Shown here: in pieces, positions 1 to 9,333 of the stretch
Position numbering within the stretch: position 1 is the first letter of the stretch
Layout: each line of letters opens with the position of its first letter
Program-made: the position numbers and the translations under genes
DNA from: Polaromonas sp.
Lineage (GTDB): Bacteria > Pseudomonadota > Gammaproteobacteria > Burkholderiales > Burkholderiaceae_C
Direction: 5' to 3'
NCBI GenBank assembly: GCA_030654695.1
Contig: JAURWY010000002.1
Coordinates: forward strand, 1 to 55,649
Length of the DNA: 55,649 nt
Notes under the pieces: model-generated
The model's database searches: none
What the model saw: only the letters and a program-made list of their open reading frames with translations
Told to the model about the DNA's origin: nothing

Positions 1-1
1 G

Positions 2-664
2 GGCGCTGTCAGCAAACGTCAACTGGCGGCTGAGGCCGTGACGGTGCTGGCGCGCTTGCTGTCACAGCATGGCAACCGGGTCGGGGTGATGCTGTTTTCA
101 GGCACCCAGGTACGAGCCGAAGTGGTTGTCCCAGCGCGCTCGGGACGACGTCACTTGCTGCACGTTTTGCAACTCATGCTGAGCGATTTGCCCAGCGCGG
201 GCACGCCACCAACGCCCGGAGCGACGACCGACTTGCGTGCCTTGCTGTTCCAAGCCCAAGCGGTGATTCGCCGTCGCGCCAGTATTTTTTTGGTCTCGGA
301 CTTCATCACGCAACCCGACTGGTACGCCTCACTGAGTCAATTGGCCAGACGTCATGAAGTGGTGGCTATTCGCTTGCGCGATCGCTTGGAGCAAGAGATT
401 CCAAACGTTGGGCTGGTGCTGATGCAGGACGCTGAAACCGGCGAGCAATTGCTGGTCGATGGCAACGACAGTGGCTTTCGTGCCCGGTTCACGCAGATGG
501 CCGCAGAGCGCGAAAATCAGCTGCGCGAGGGCCTCACGCGCGCCGGCGTCGACTGCCTGGAACTCACCACCGACGAACCGCTGGACCAAGCCATCTTGCG
601 CTTCACGCAGTTGCGCAAGCGAGCCAGTCAAATGGCCCAAGGCGCAGGAGCCGCACGTGCTTGA
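2..664 (+). CDS. DUF58 family protein, C-terminal part (partial at 5' edge)
   Basis: The reading frame is open from base 2, so the gene starts before the window and only its last 220 codons are visible. The visible part resembles the C-terminal half of DUF58 proteins, a VWA-like fold commonly encoded between a MoxR-type ATPase and BatA-like proteins. The stop (662-664) overlaps the likely GTG start of the next gene (657), so the two are translationally coupled. The role is unknown; in related operons it is linked to envelope stress or to MoxR-assisted assembly, which is family knowledge and not visible here. An internal GTG at 38 is in frame but is unlikely to be the true start, because homologous sequence continues upstream of it. 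Confidence 0.75.
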   Translation, partial: GAVSKRQLAAEAVTVLARLLSQHGNRVGVMLFSGTQVRAEVVVPARSGRRHLLHVLQLMLSDLPSAGTPPTPGATTDLRALLFQAQAVIRRRASIFLVSDFITQPDWYASLSQLARRHEVVAIRLRDRLEQEIPNVGLVLMQDAETGEQLLVDGNDSGFRARFTQMAAERENQLREGLTRAGVDCLELTTDEPLDQAILRFTQLRKRASQMAQGAGAARA

Positions 665-1745
665 GTTGCAGTCCATCAACTTTGTCTGGCCGCGCTTGCT
701 GTGGGCGCTGTGGCTGCTGCCGGTGTTTGGGCTGGTCTATGCGCGCATGCTCCGACGCCCGCGTGCAAGGCAGATCAGTCTGGCGCATTTGCACGTCGGG
801 ACAGCGCCTGCACCGCGGGGTTTTGCAGGCGTGTATCGCCACGGGCCAGCGCTGATCATTTTGCTGGGGCTGGGCATTCTCATGGTCGCCATCGCGCGTC
901 CCCGCGCCATCGTGCTGCTGCCCGCGCGCATGGACACCGTGATGCTGGCCATCGACACCTCAGGTAGCATGCGCGCGGCAGACATTCTGCCCAGCCGCAT
1001 CGAAGCGGCTCAAACTGCGGCGCGCGCTTTTGTCGAAGCCCTGCCTAGTCGGGTCAAACTTGGAGTGGTGAGTCTGGCGGGCTCAGCGGCCGTGGTGCAA
1101 GGGCCCACCGACAGCCGCGACGATCTGTTCAAAGCCATCGACGGACTCGCCTTGCAGCGCGGTTCGGCCTTGGGCAGCGGCGTCGTCGTGGCGCTGGCCA
1201 CGCTGCTGCCCGCGGCAGGTCTGGATGTGCCGAAATTGATTTACGGCGAGGACAGTCCCGGCACAGCCAACACAGGCGCAGCGTTGCCGACGATAGGCCA
1301 GACGCCACCCGCTAAACCGCAAGCGCAAATGAAAGCCGAAACCGGCTCCAACACGTCGGCGGTCATCGTTTTGCTGAGTGATGGGCAAAGCAACTTCGGC
1401 CCCGACGTGGTGAAGATGGCCGGCATCGCGGCCAATCTTGGCGTGCGGGTCTATACCGTGGGGCTGGGCACACCCGAAGGTGTGGTGCTGAAAGCCCAGG
1501 GCATGTCCATGCGCGTGCGGCTTGACGAAGACACGCTGAAAAAAGTCGCCGAAGTCACGCAAGCCGAGTACTTCCGCGCCAGCACTTCGAGCGACTTGGT
1601 CAAGATTTACAAAAACTTGGGCACCCGGATCGCCTTGAAAAAGCACCAGCAAGCCGAGCTGACCGCTGCCATAGCACTGCTAGGCATGTTGCTGGTAATG
1701 CTTGGGGCGTTGCTTAGTTTTAATCGCCAAGGGCGCGTGGTTTAG
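657..1745 (+). CDS. VWA-domain membrane protein, BatA-like
   Basis: This 362-residue protein has two N-terminal membrane segments (about residues 11-29 and 63-80). A von Willebrand A domain follows, with an intact metal-ion site DTSGSM at residues 100-105, and there is a final membrane helix near residues 335-355. The arrangement is that of BatA/aerotolerance-type proteins, which expose a VWA domain for protein contacts. I chose GTG 657 because it overlaps the DUF58 stop and precedes the conserved N-terminal helix; the frame also stays open further upstream inside the DUF58 gene. A low-complexity stretch rich in Pro, Ala and Gln interrupts the VWA domain around residues 200-235. No BatB or TPR-type BatC gene follows: the next gene is convergent and starts its stop codon six bases away. 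Confidence 0.8.
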   Translation: MLELQSINFVWPRLLWALWLLPVFGLVYARMLRRPRARQISLAHLHVGTAPAPRGFAGVYRHGPALIILLGLGILMVAIARPRAIVLLPARMDTVMLAIDTSGSMRAADILPSRIEAAQTAARAFVEALPSRVKLGVVSLAGSAAVVQGPTDSRDDLFKAIDGLALQRGSALGSGVVVALATLLPAAGLDVPKLIYGEDSPGTANTGAALPTIGQTPPAKPQAQMKAETGSNTSAVIVLLSDGQSNFGPDVVKMAGIAANLGVRVYTVGLGTPEGVVLKAQGMSMRVRLDEDTLKKVAEVTQAEYFRASTSSDLVKIYKNLGTRIALKKHQQAELTAAIALLGMLLVMLGALLSFNRQGRVV

Positions 1746-1750
1746 TTCGG

Positions 1751-3259
1751 TTAAGCCGGGTCTTGCTGAACTTCTTCTGTCGCCAGTGGTAGCTTCAGTC
1801 CCACCGTGGTCACCTCACCATCGACCATGCTGCGCACGCTGAGTTCGGCATAGTCCAGCGGGACGCGGTCGCCAACCACCAACGGCCGCTTGACGGCGTT
1901 GGCCAGCCATCGGTCAACGCACAAGTCGGCGTCAGCAGGTGCTTTCAAGCTGTAAAAATTGCACAGGTCAGCAATGCTGACATTGGCCTGCAAGGTGAAA
2001 TCACCAAATGTGGCGCGAACACCGGTGGTGTCGTCATGAGCTGGCAGCAACACACCCATGCGGCGGGCAAACCAGCTGATGGTGCTGCCCTGCAGAACCA
2101 GCGACGTTAGCACCACCACAAAAGCCACGTTGAAGATGATGCGTGCCTCCGGCAAGTCGGCCATGAACGGAAAGATAGCCAACACGATGGGAACCGCTCC
2201 TCGCAGGCCGACCCACGAAATGTAGGCAATTTCTTTATGAGAGAACCGCAGCGGGTACAGACAAATGCACACCGCCAATGGGCGTGCCACAAACATCAGA
2301 ACGGCCGCCACCCCCAACGCAGACCAGATCGTGCCGGCGATTTCGGACGGTGTCACCAGCAAACCCAACAACACAAACATCAGTGCTTGCGACAGCCAGG
2401 CATAGCCGTCAAGCGCGAACAGCGCTGACTTGACAATTTCAGGAGCCCGTCGGTTCAAGACAATACCGAAGAGGTAAACCGCCAAAAAGCCAGACCCTTC
2501 GATCCACGTGGTGAAAGCAAACAGCACCAGTCCGGCCATGGCTAGCAACAGCGCAATGACAGATCCGATCTCTTGGATCTTGGGAAGCCGGGGCAGCAGC
2601 AACGCAAAAATCCGCCCCATGCCGATACCGAGAAGTCCGCCCCAGAAAAATTGCTGAATCAACGACGTGGCAAAGATTGTCAAGGTCAGATCGCTCGGGG
2701 CACCCGCCGCTGCGGCGGTTGACAAACCAATCAATGTCAGCGTCAAGTAGACGGCCATCGGGTCATTGATGCCGGACTCAATCTCTAGCGTCGCGGAGAT
2801 CCGTTCGTTGAGTTGAACGTCTGAGGTTTTGAGCAGCGAAAAAACGGCTGCCGCGTCGGTGGAACCGACAACCGCACCAAGCAAAAAGGCACTGGTCCAG
2901 CTCAGATCGAGCAACAAGACCGCTGCCAGCGCAGTGAACGCGGCCGTCAGAATGACCCCCAAAGAGGCCAGCACCAAAGCAGGCTTCAATCCGGTGCGAA
3001 AGGTCGGGTAATGGGTGCGCAAGCCACCATCCAACAAAATGATGACCAGTGCAATATTCCCCACCCAGAAGCTGAGCCGGTAATCGTCAAAGTCCAAGCC
3101 GCCCGGTCCATCGACACCTGCAAAAATGCCAGTCAGCAAAAAGGCCAGCAAAAAGGAAAATCCGACCCTCGTCGAAAACACGCCAGCCAGCACACTGACG
3201 AAAATCAATGCGGAAGCTGCCAGCAAAGGCAGGCTGAGGAAGTCTAAATTCAAAGTCAT
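1751..3259 (-). CDS. potassium/proton antiporter, NhaP2/CvrA-like
   Basis: The 502-residue protein is very hydrophobic for the first 400 residues, with about 12 transmembrane segments. It contains the CPA1-type stretch ESGINDPMAV, which includes the acidic pair region of cation/proton antiporters. The C-terminal 100 residues are soluble and resemble the RCK_C/TrkA_C ligand-binding domain of NhaP2 (CvrA), which exchanges K+ for H+ and limits K+ accumulation. E. coli NhaP2 is longer because of an extra C-terminal domain that is absent here. The ATG at 3259 is the first start in frame. The gene is convergent with the VWA gene and follows the livK-like gene on the same strand, separated by a strong terminator, so it probably has its own promoter. 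Confidence 0.82.
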   Translation of the reverse strand: MTLNLDFLSLPLLAASALIFVSVLAGVFSTRVGFSFLLAFLLTGIFAGVDGPGGLDFDDYRLSFWVGNIALVIILLDGGLRTHYPTFRTGLKPALVLASLGVILTAAFTALAAVLLLDLSWTSAFLLGAVVGSTDAAAVFSLLKTSDVQLNERISATLEIESGINDPMAVYLTLTLIGLSTAAAAGAPSDLTLTIFATSLIQQFFWGGLLGIGMGRIFALLLPRLPKIQEIGSVIALLLAMAGLVLFAFTTWIEGSGFLAVYLFGIVLNRRAPEIVKSALFALDGYAWLSQALMFVLLGLLVTPSEIAGTIWSALGVAAVLMFVARPLAVCICLYPLRFSHKEIAYISWVGLRGAVPIVLAIFPFMADLPEARIIFNVAFVVVLTSLVLQGSTISWFARRMGVLLPAHDDTTGVRATFGDFTLQANVSIADLCNFYSLKAPADADLCVDRWLANAVKRPLVVGDRVPLDYAELSVRSMVDGEVTTVGLKLPLATEEVQQDPA

Positions 3260-3317
3260 TTGTGCTCTTATTATCCGAGAACAGTCAGAAGTCTCTGTGA
3301 CTCAAGTATCTCGACAC

Positions 3318-3347
3318 AAAAAAAGCCACCCGAAGGTGGCCTTTTTT
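3318..3347 (-). terminator. rho-independent terminator after the branched-chain amino acid binding protein gene
   Basis: The stem GCCACC (3325-3330) and GGTGGC (3335-3340) closes a CGAA tetraloop (TTCG on the minus strand). It is flanked by an A-run and a T-run, so it can work in both directions. It lies 15-40 bases after the stop of the gene at 3362-4495 and should end that transcript before the antiporter gene. Confidence 0.88.
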
Positions 3348-3361
3348 AAAGCGAGAAAAGT

Positions 3362-4495
3362 TCAGTTCAGAGCGGTCTTCTTGCCATCCTTGTAAACATA
3401 CAAGGTGATGGCTGGGCTCTTCAACTCGCCGTTAGGCTCAAACGCGATGTTGGTTGTCACGCCTTTAAAGTTGGTTTTGATCAACTCCGATGTGTAGACC
3501 TTGGGATTGGTCGACTTGGCGCGTTTCATGGCGTCGACCAGCACAAAGGTGGCGTCGTAGGTGTACGGGCTGTAGATCTGGAACTGGCCCGGGTACTTGG
3601 CGTCATAGCGTTTTTTCCAAGCTTCACCGCCCGGCATTTTCACCAAGGAGGAACCGCCCTCAGCACACACCACGTTGTTCAGCGTTTTGGCGCCTGCAGC
3701 CAACTGGGCAATCGCGGCGGTACAGATGCCATCGCCACCGAAGTACTTGACGTTGCTCATGCCAAGTTGCTCCATCTGGCGCAGCATGGGGCCGCCCTGC
3801 GGGTCCATGCCACCATAAAAAATCGCGTCAGGTGCCTTGGCCTTGATGGCGGTCAGGATGGCCATGAAATCGGTGGCTTTGTCGGTGGTGAATTGCTCGC
3901 CAACGATTTGCATGCCTTTCTGCTGAGCCGTCTTTTTAAACACGTCAGCAACGCCTTGGCCGTAAGCGGTACGGTCGTCAATGATGGCGACTTTTTTCAG
4001 CTTCAGCGTGTCAGCCGCATAAAAAGCCAAGCCAGCGCCAAGAGCGTTGTCATTCGCAATGATGCGGTAGGTGGTTTTGTAGCCGGGCTTGGTCAGGCTC
4101 GGGTTGGTGGCCGCGCCAGTGATGTGCGGAATGCCACAGTCGTTGTAAATCTTGGCCGCTGGAATGGTGGTGCCAGAGTTCAGATGCCCGATGACGCCTG
4201 CGACTTTGGAGTCGCACAGTTTTTGTGCCGCCGCGGTGCCCTGTTTCGGGTCGGCCGCATCGTCTTCGGCGACGATTTCAAACTTGATCTTTTTCCCAGC
4301 GATGACGACGTTCTGCGCATTCAGATCTTCAATCGCCATGCGCACACCGTTTTCGTTGTCTTTACCGTAATGCGCTTGTCCACCGGACATCGGCGCAACG
4401 TGGCCGATCTTGACGACCTGCGTCTCTTGCGCCACAGAGAATCCAGCAACCATGGTCATGACAGCGGCCATGGTGAGTTTGAGTTTCAAGTTCAT
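3362..4495 (-). CDS. branched-chain amino acid ABC transporter substrate-binding protein (LivK-like)
   Basis: This 377-residue protein begins with a signal peptide (basic MNLKLKL, a hydrophobic core, and a likely cleavage after the Ala near residue 22). It continues as a type I periplasmic binding fold of the Leu/Ile/Val family, with the typical KIGHVAPMSG opening and a hinge region containing DDRTAYGQG. It would capture branched-chain amino acids or related compounds in the periplasm for a LivHMGF transporter. No permease or ATPase genes are nearby, so this is an orphan binding protein in this window. A strong terminator follows directly. Substrate specificity cannot be read from the sequence. 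Confidence 0.88.
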   Translation of the reverse strand: MNLKLKLTMAAVMTMVAGFSVAQETQVVKIGHVAPMSGGQAHYGKDNENGVRMAIEDLNAQNVVIAGKKIKFEIVAEDDAADPKQGTAAAQKLCDSKVAGVIGHLNSGTTIPAAKIYNDCGIPHITGAATNPSLTKPGYKTTYRIIANDNALGAGLAFYAADTLKLKKVAIIDDRTAYGQGVADVFKKTAQQKGMQIVGEQFTTDKATDFMAILTAIKAKAPDAIFYGGMDPQGGPMLRQMEQLGMSNVKYFGGDGICTAAIAQLAAGAKTLNNVVCAEGGSSLVKMPGGEAWKKRYDAKYPGQFQIYSPYTYDATFVLVDAMKRAKSTNPKVYTSELIKTNFKGVTTNIAFEPNGELKSPAITLYVYKDGKKTALN

Positions 4496-4612
4496 AGTTA
4501 GCCCGATGTTTAGAAAATTTGGACGGTTAAAAAGACAGCTTTTCCAACGTCGAAAGATACAGCAATTTTGGAGCCCGGACTATTGGCGACGGCCCTATTT
4601 TCAACAACGATG

Positions 4613-5014
4613 TCAGCGCTGGGACGAATCTGGGTTGAGTGCGGCGGTTTCTTGCATCACGGCCTGCTTCACCGCGTCCAGCACCGTGGCGCTGATCTGG
4701 ACTCGTAAAGCGGCTTTGAAGGATTGCATTTGGGCCTCGACAACACGATCAATTGACACCGGCAAACGACTCGCCAGTGAAAGTTCAACGCGCAGAAGAA
4801 TGCGTTCAAGCATGTCCGGCGTCAGATCATGGGGGGCGTCGCGGAGCATCTCCTTCACGGGGGACGGCGATGTGTTGGACCCGACCGGCCAAGCGTTCAG
4901 CAGGTTCGCAAACTCGGCAGGCAAAGCCAGCGGTGTGGCAACAGGATCAGGCCGAACCACCTCAGTCAGGGTGGGCACGAAATTTGGGGGAGCGGATCGG
5001 GGCGTCTCGTTCAT
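4613..5014 (-). CDS. conserved hypothetical protein downstream of holC
   Basis: A 133-residue protein with a Pro-rich, low-complexity first half and a helical, amphipathic second half (about residues 62-125). No signal peptide, membrane segment or catalytic motif is visible. Its ATG overlaps the holC stop by four bases, so it is translationally coupled to holC and belongs to the pepA-holC operon. Small genes of this kind (DUF2486-like, an assignment I am not sure of) occupy this position in many Burkholderiales. Function is unknown. Confidence 0.65.
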   Translation of the reverse strand: MNETPRSAPPNFVPTLTEVVRPDPVATPLALPAEFANLLNAWPVGSNTSPSPVKEMLRDAPHDLTPDMLERILLRVELSLASRLPVSIDRVVEAQMQSFKAALRVQISATVLDAVKQAVMQETAALNPDSSQR

Positions 5015-5460
5015 GTGTTCACGGCGGTGCGGCTCAGGTCAAACTTTTTCAAAGCGTAACCACGGTCTTTGTAGTGTTTCCAACGGTGCCGAGCAGACAG
5101 CCGATCATCTTCGGCACTGCCGACCAACTCAATGAAACGCTCAAAGCGTTCAAAGCCTGCGGGCACACCTTGGCCGAGGTTGACGAGGACGCCGTGCGAA
5201 CTGCCTTCAAAAGCCGGGTCAGATGGCGAACTTGCCAGCACAATGGGTGTGAGCGCCAAAGTCGCCGGATCTGCATCGCCCCGGCAATGCGGTAAAAATT
5301 CAGTGTTTGAAAATGTCCACAGCATCTGGTCCAGTTGCGCCAGCAGGTTGGGCTCGGCGGTCACCATGATCTTGGCGCCGCCAGCGCGCGCCTTGCGCAG
5401 CAGGCGACAACCGTAGGCGAGCTTGTCACCGACGTTGAAGTGAAACTCCACCTCGGTCAT
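5011..5460 (-). CDS. holC: DNA polymerase III subunit chi
   Basis: The 149-residue length matches HolC (147 in E. coli). The protein opens with the family-typical TEVEFHFNV strand and contains the conserved central region around residues 45-60 (MLWTFSNTEFLPH) and an RWKHYKDRGY-type C-terminal segment. Chi pairs with psi in the clamp loader and contacts single-strand binding protein, helping the replisome hand over from primase. The start codon overlaps the pepA stop (ATGA-type overlap) and the stop overlaps the next start, which gives a tight pepA-holC-small gene operon. The pepA-holC order is widely conserved in proteobacteria. Confidence 0.9.
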   Translation of the reverse strand: MTEVEFHFNVGDKLAYGCRLLRKARAGGAKIMVTAEPNLLAQLDQMLWTFSNTEFLPHCRGDADPATLALTPIVLASSPSDPAFEGSSHGVLVNLGQGVPAGFERFERFIELVGSAEDDRLSARHRWKHYKDRGYALKKFDLSRTAVNT

Positions 5461-6998
5461 GCGCGAACGGTTTTGACCCGCGTTTTTGCCGGCGCCTTGA
5501 TTGCGGTTTTGGCTGCGGTTTTCGCTTTGACAAGCAAAGGCGTTTTTGCAGGCTGTGCCGCCTGCGCCAGCAAATACTCCACCAGCAAAGCGACAGGTCG
5601 ACCAGTCGACCCTTTGGCTGCGCCGCTTTTCCAGGCCGTGCCGGCGATGTCAAGGTGTGCCCATGCAAATTTGCCGGCAAAGCGTTGCAAGAATTTAGCC
5701 GCGGTGACTGAGCCACCGGCGCGTCCCGCCACGTTGGCGACATCGGCAAAGTTGCTCTTCAAACCATCGGCGTAATCATCATCCAGCGGCATGCGCCAGC
5801 ACAGGTCGAGCGAGCGTTCGCCGGCATTCAAAAGAGATTGAGCCAGCGCGTCGTCGCTTGAAAACAAACCACTGCGCACGGCGCCAAGCGCTACCACGCA
5901 GGCACCGGTCAGAGTGGCGATGTCGACCACAGCGCGCGGTTTAAAGCGTTCGGCATACGTCAGCGCATCACACAAGACCAACCGCCCTTCGGCGTCGGTG
6001 TTGAGAATTTCAATCGTCTGACCGCTCATGCTGGTGACCACGTCACCTGGCTTGATGGCCTTGCCGTCGGGCATGTTTTCGCACGAAGGAATCAGACCGA
6101 TGACGTTGAGCTTGGGCTGCAATTCACCCAGCGCCCGAAAGGCACCAAGGACACTGGCCGCGCCGCACATGTCGAACTTCATTTCGTCCATTTCGGACGA
6201 CGGCTTGATGGAAATTCCGCCGGTGTCAAAGGTGATGCCTTTGCCGACCAGCACCACCGGTGCGTCAGCTTTCAGGCCGCCGTCATAGCGCAGCACGATG
6301 AAGCGCAGCGGTTCTTCAGAGCCACGCGCCACGGCCATGAAGGAGCCCATGCCCAGTTTGGCCACTTCTTTGGGACCCAAAATCTCGACCTTGATACGCG
6401 GCAACTTGGCTAATTCACGGGCCGCGCCCGCCAGCATGACCGGCGTCGCGTGATTCGCTGGGCGATTGCCCCACTCCTTGGCCAGCGCAATGCCTTTGAC
6501 CAAACCAACGGCTTTTTCAAAGCCCGCTTTGGCATCAGCGGCACTGGCAACCGCCACGACGATGCGCTGCAATTTGACAGGCGACACCTTGGACTTGGTG
6601 GCGCTGTAGCTGTAGGATGCATCACTGCAGGCCAAAACCGCGGCCTGCATATGAGCGGCCCCGGCATCTTTCAGCAGGCTCAAAGACAGCACCACGCGCT
6701 GTGCGTTGCCGCCTTTGAGGGTGCCCATGGCTGCGGCAACAGCGGTGCGGATGTTTTTAGCGCTGCCCTCACCGACGCCCACCAAGATCACGCGGGTCGC
6801 TGCAATGCCGGTCGTCCGGTAGGCTTGCAACAGTTTGCCGGGTTTTCGCTCGAAGTCGCCGCTCTGGGTCGCCGCTTCGACAAGCACCGATAAAGTGTCG
6901 TCTCCTTCGGCCACGTGAAGCGGCACCAGGACCACCAAGGCGTCACATTTTTCGGTACAAACACGCGAGCGTGTCAGTGTCTTGAGTTCGAAGTCCAT
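5457..6998 (-). CDS. pepA: leucyl aminopeptidase (cytosol aminopeptidase, M17)
   Basis: The 513-residue protein has the N-terminal macro-like domain and the C-terminal M17 catalytic domain. Metal and catalytic residues are present in VGKGITFDTGG, in the DMCGAASVLG stretch and in the family signature NTDAEGRLVL. It removes N-terminal residues, especially Leu, using two metal ions, as a hexamer. A Lys/Ala-rich tail of about 35 residues extends past the usual end. The gene is divergent from lptF with only about 45 bases between starts, so the two promoters must overlap or lie inside coding sequence; this divergent pepA/lptFG arrangement is common in proteobacteria. Confidence 0.93.
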   Translation of the reverse strand: MDFELKTLTRSRVCTEKCDALVVLVPLHVAEGDDTLSVLVEAATQSGDFERKPGKLLQAYRTTGIAATRVILVGVGEGSAKNIRTAVAAAMGTLKGGNAQRVVLSLSLLKDAGAAHMQAAVLACSDASYSYSATKSKVSPVKLQRIVVAVASAADAKAGFEKAVGLVKGIALAKEWGNRPANHATPVMLAGAARELAKLPRIKVEILGPKEVAKLGMGSFMAVARGSEEPLRFIVLRYDGGLKADAPVVLVGKGITFDTGGISIKPSSEMDEMKFDMCGAASVLGAFRALGELQPKLNVIGLIPSCENMPDGKAIKPGDVVTSMSGQTIEILNTDAEGRLVLCDALTYAERFKPRAVVDIATLTGACVVALGAVRSGLFSSDDALAQSLLNAGERSLDLCWRMPLDDDYADGLKSNFADVANVAGRAGGSVTAAKFLQRFAGKFAWAHLDIAGTAWKSGAAKGSTGRPVALLVEYLLAQAAQPAKTPLLVKAKTAAKTAIKAPAKTRVKTVRA

Positions 6999-7042
6999 AA
7001 TTGAAGCCCAGTCAGTTACGCAAAAAAACAGATAGTCGCTCC

Positions 7043-8167
7043 ATGTTATTCCAATCTTCGATGCGCAAAGAGTTGGCGCGCAGTTTCGGCGCCACCTTGG
7101 TGGTGCTGATCACCATCATCATGACCATCGTGTTGATCCGAACACTCGGTCAGGCTGCCCGTGGCTCCATCAGCCCCCAAGACGTTCTGCTCATCATGGC
7201 TTATTCGGCGCTAGGCCGACTGCCCATCATCCTCACGCTGTCGCTGTTCATCGCCATGGTCAGCACGCTGTCGCGCATGTACAAAGACAGTGAAATGGTC
7301 GTCTGGTTCGCCAGCGGCCGCGGTTTGATCGCTTTTTTGGGGCCGTTGTTTCGGTTCGCCTGGCCGGTGCTGCTGGTCATTGCGCTGGCCTCGCTGTTTG
7401 TTTGGCCGTGGTCCAACGAGCAGACCGTAGAAATGCGGCAGCGCTACGAACAACGCGGCGACCTCGACCGCATCGCCCCAGGGGAGTTTCAGGAGTCTTC
7501 CAGCGGCAGCCGTGTATTTTTCATTGACCGCGACTCTCAAGGTCGAACAGGCGGCAACAACAACATCTTTATCTCGTCAACAGACAAGGATAAAAGCGCC
7601 GTCACCACCGCCCGTGCCGGCCGAATCGAGATGATGGGAGACTCACAGATGCTGGTGCTAGAAAACGGCCAGCGCCTTGAAAACACCATTGGCAACTCTG
7701 CTTTAAAAATCAGCGACTTTGAAGAGTACGGCGTACGCACGGGCGACGGCAGCGTGCTCGGGTCTGGCGAGCGTGACCTCAAAACCATCTCCACCCGCAA
7801 CTTGATCAAGTCACCAACACGCGGCAACTTAGCCGAGCTGGCATGGCGAATCGGCTTGGCCATTTCAGCCATCAATTTTGTGGTGATTGCGTTGGCGCTG
7901 GCAGCAGTCAATCCGCGCGCTGGGCGCAGCAGTAATCTTATATTTGTGATTTTCAGCTTCGTTGTCTATTCCAACGTGATGAGCATCGGCCAAGGTTGGG
8001 TCTCCTTGGGACTCGTCAGTTTCAGTGGCCTGCTGTTGATGCTGCACGGCGGCGTATTCATCCTCAGCATGGCCTGGTTGGTCAAACGCCACCAGAACTG
8101 GAGTTTCAGAAGTTTGTTGAGCAGACGGGCACCTCACCTTTCCGCCGGGGTCAAGGTTCGACCATGA
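7043..8167 (+). CDS. lptF: LPS export ABC transporter permease LptF
   Basis: A 374-residue YjgP/YjgQ-family permease with three N-terminal membrane segments, a periplasmic beta-jellyroll region (about residues 140-260) and three C-terminal segments. With LptG and the LptB ATPase it lifts lipopolysaccharide from the inner membrane into the Lpt bridge. I chose ATG 7043, which opens MLFQSSMRKEL; a longer frame from TTG 7001 would collide with the pepA promoter region. The stop overlaps the lptG start (ATGA at 8164-8167). Confidence 0.92.
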   Translation: MLFQSSMRKELARSFGATLVVLITIIMTIVLIRTLGQAARGSISPQDVLLIMAYSALGRLPIILTLSLFIAMVSTLSRMYKDSEMVVWFASGRGLIAFLGPLFRFAWPVLLVIALASLFVWPWSNEQTVEMRQRYEQRGDLDRIAPGEFQESSSGSRVFFIDRDSQGRTGGNNNIFISSTDKDKSAVTTARAGRIEMMGDSQMLVLENGQRLENTIGNSALKISDFEEYGVRTGDGSVLGSGERDLKTISTRNLIKSPTRGNLAELAWRIGLAISAINFVVIALALAAVNPRAGRSSNLIFVIFSFVVYSNVMSIGQGWVSLGLVSFSGLLLMLHGGVFILSMAWLVKRHQNWSFRSLLSRRAPHLSAGVKVRP

Positions 8168-9309
8168 AAACGATTCGCAAGCTGATTTACCGCGAGGTGA
8201 TCACCTCCATTTTTTGGGTGACGTTGGGCTTTTTGTCACTGTTTTTGTTTTTCGACTTGGTGGACGAACTGCCAGCCATTGGCAAAAGCAGTTCCTTCGG
8301 CGACGACGGCCAGGTCTATCTGTTGCGTCATGCCCTGCTGTATGTCAGCCTTCAAATTCCGAACCATCTTTATGAGTTGCTGCCGATATCGGTGCTGATC
8401 GGTACCATTTTCGTGATGGCCCGATTGGCACAAAGCTCTGAGTTCACCATTTTGCGCACCAGTGGACTCGGCCCTTGGCGAGCACTGAGGCTGCTGCTCG
8501 TGCTGGGCGGCATGTTTGTGGTGCTTAGTTTTGCCGTTGGCGACTACCTGGCGCCCATGACTGACCGTGGCGCCCAACTGCTCAAAGCCAAATACCAAGG
8601 CCGCATCACCATCGGTCAGACTGGGGCTTGGCTCAAAGAAAAGCAGACTTACAGTAACTCGATTGTCAATGTGCGCGCATTGACCTCGAACAACGAGATG
8701 CACGGCGTGCGAATTTTTGAATTCGATAACAAGGGCCTGGTGATATCCATGACAGAAGCCGCCTCTGCGCAGTTCCGGGAAGACAACGCTTGGTTGCTAA
8801 AAAAGACGCAGCGCACTGATTTCCAAATCAGACCCAGCCTTGACGGCGCCCAAAAATCAGTTGAATCGGCCAATGTGAGTATCAGCCGCGCTGACGAGCA
8901 ACGCTGGCCAACCGACATCAGCGCCGAGATGGTGTCAGTCGCCCTGCTCAAGCCAGACCGCATGGCCACCTATGACCTGTTCAATTATGTGCAGCACCTG
9001 AAAGCCAATGGCCAGACCGCCCAACGCTACGAGATCGAGTTCTGGAAAAAGGTTTTCTACCCGCTGAGCTGTTTGGTCATGGTGTTTTTGGCGCTGCCTT
9101 TTGCCTACCTGCATTTCCGCTCAGGCAGCGTGACCTCGTATGTCTTTGGCGGCGTCATGATTGGCATCAGTTTTTTCCTGCTGAACAACGTCTTCGGCTA
9201 CATCGGCAACTTGCAAAGCTGGCAGCCTTGGCTGGCGGCGGCTGCGCCGGGGATGTTGTACACCGTTATTTCACTTGGCGCTTTTGGCTGGCTGGTGCTG
9301 CGACGTTGA
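8164..9309 (+). CDS. lptG: LPS export ABC transporter permease LptG
   Basis: This 381-residue protein is the partner of LptF, with the same layout of three membrane helices, a periplasmic domain and three more helices. It contains LptG-typical stretches such as SVLIGTIFVMARLAQSSEF and a C-terminal LVLRR. The ATG at 8164 overlaps the lptF stop, so the two subunits are made in balanced amounts. A longer frame upstream (from 7996) lies inside lptF and is not real. LptB, the ATPase, is not in this window, as is usual. Confidence 0.92.
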   Translation: MKTIRKLIYREVITSIFWVTLGFLSLFLFFDLVDELPAIGKSSSFGDDGQVYLLRHALLYVSLQIPNHLYELLPISVLIGTIFVMARLAQSSEFTILRTSGLGPWRALRLLLVLGGMFVVLSFAVGDYLAPMTDRGAQLLKAKYQGRITIGQTGAWLKEKQTYSNSIVNVRALTSNNEMHGVRIFEFDNKGLVISMTEAASAQFREDNAWLLKKTQRTDFQIRPSLDGAQKSVESANVSISRADEQRWPTDISAEMVSVALLKPDRMATYDLFNYVQHLKANGQTAQRYEIEFWKKVFYPLSCLVMVFLALPFAYLHFRSGSVTSYVFGGVMIGISFFLLNNVFGYIGNLQSWQPWLAAAAPGMLYTVISLGAFGWLVLRR

Positions 9310-9333
9310 ACAAACTCATCTTAAAAAATACCC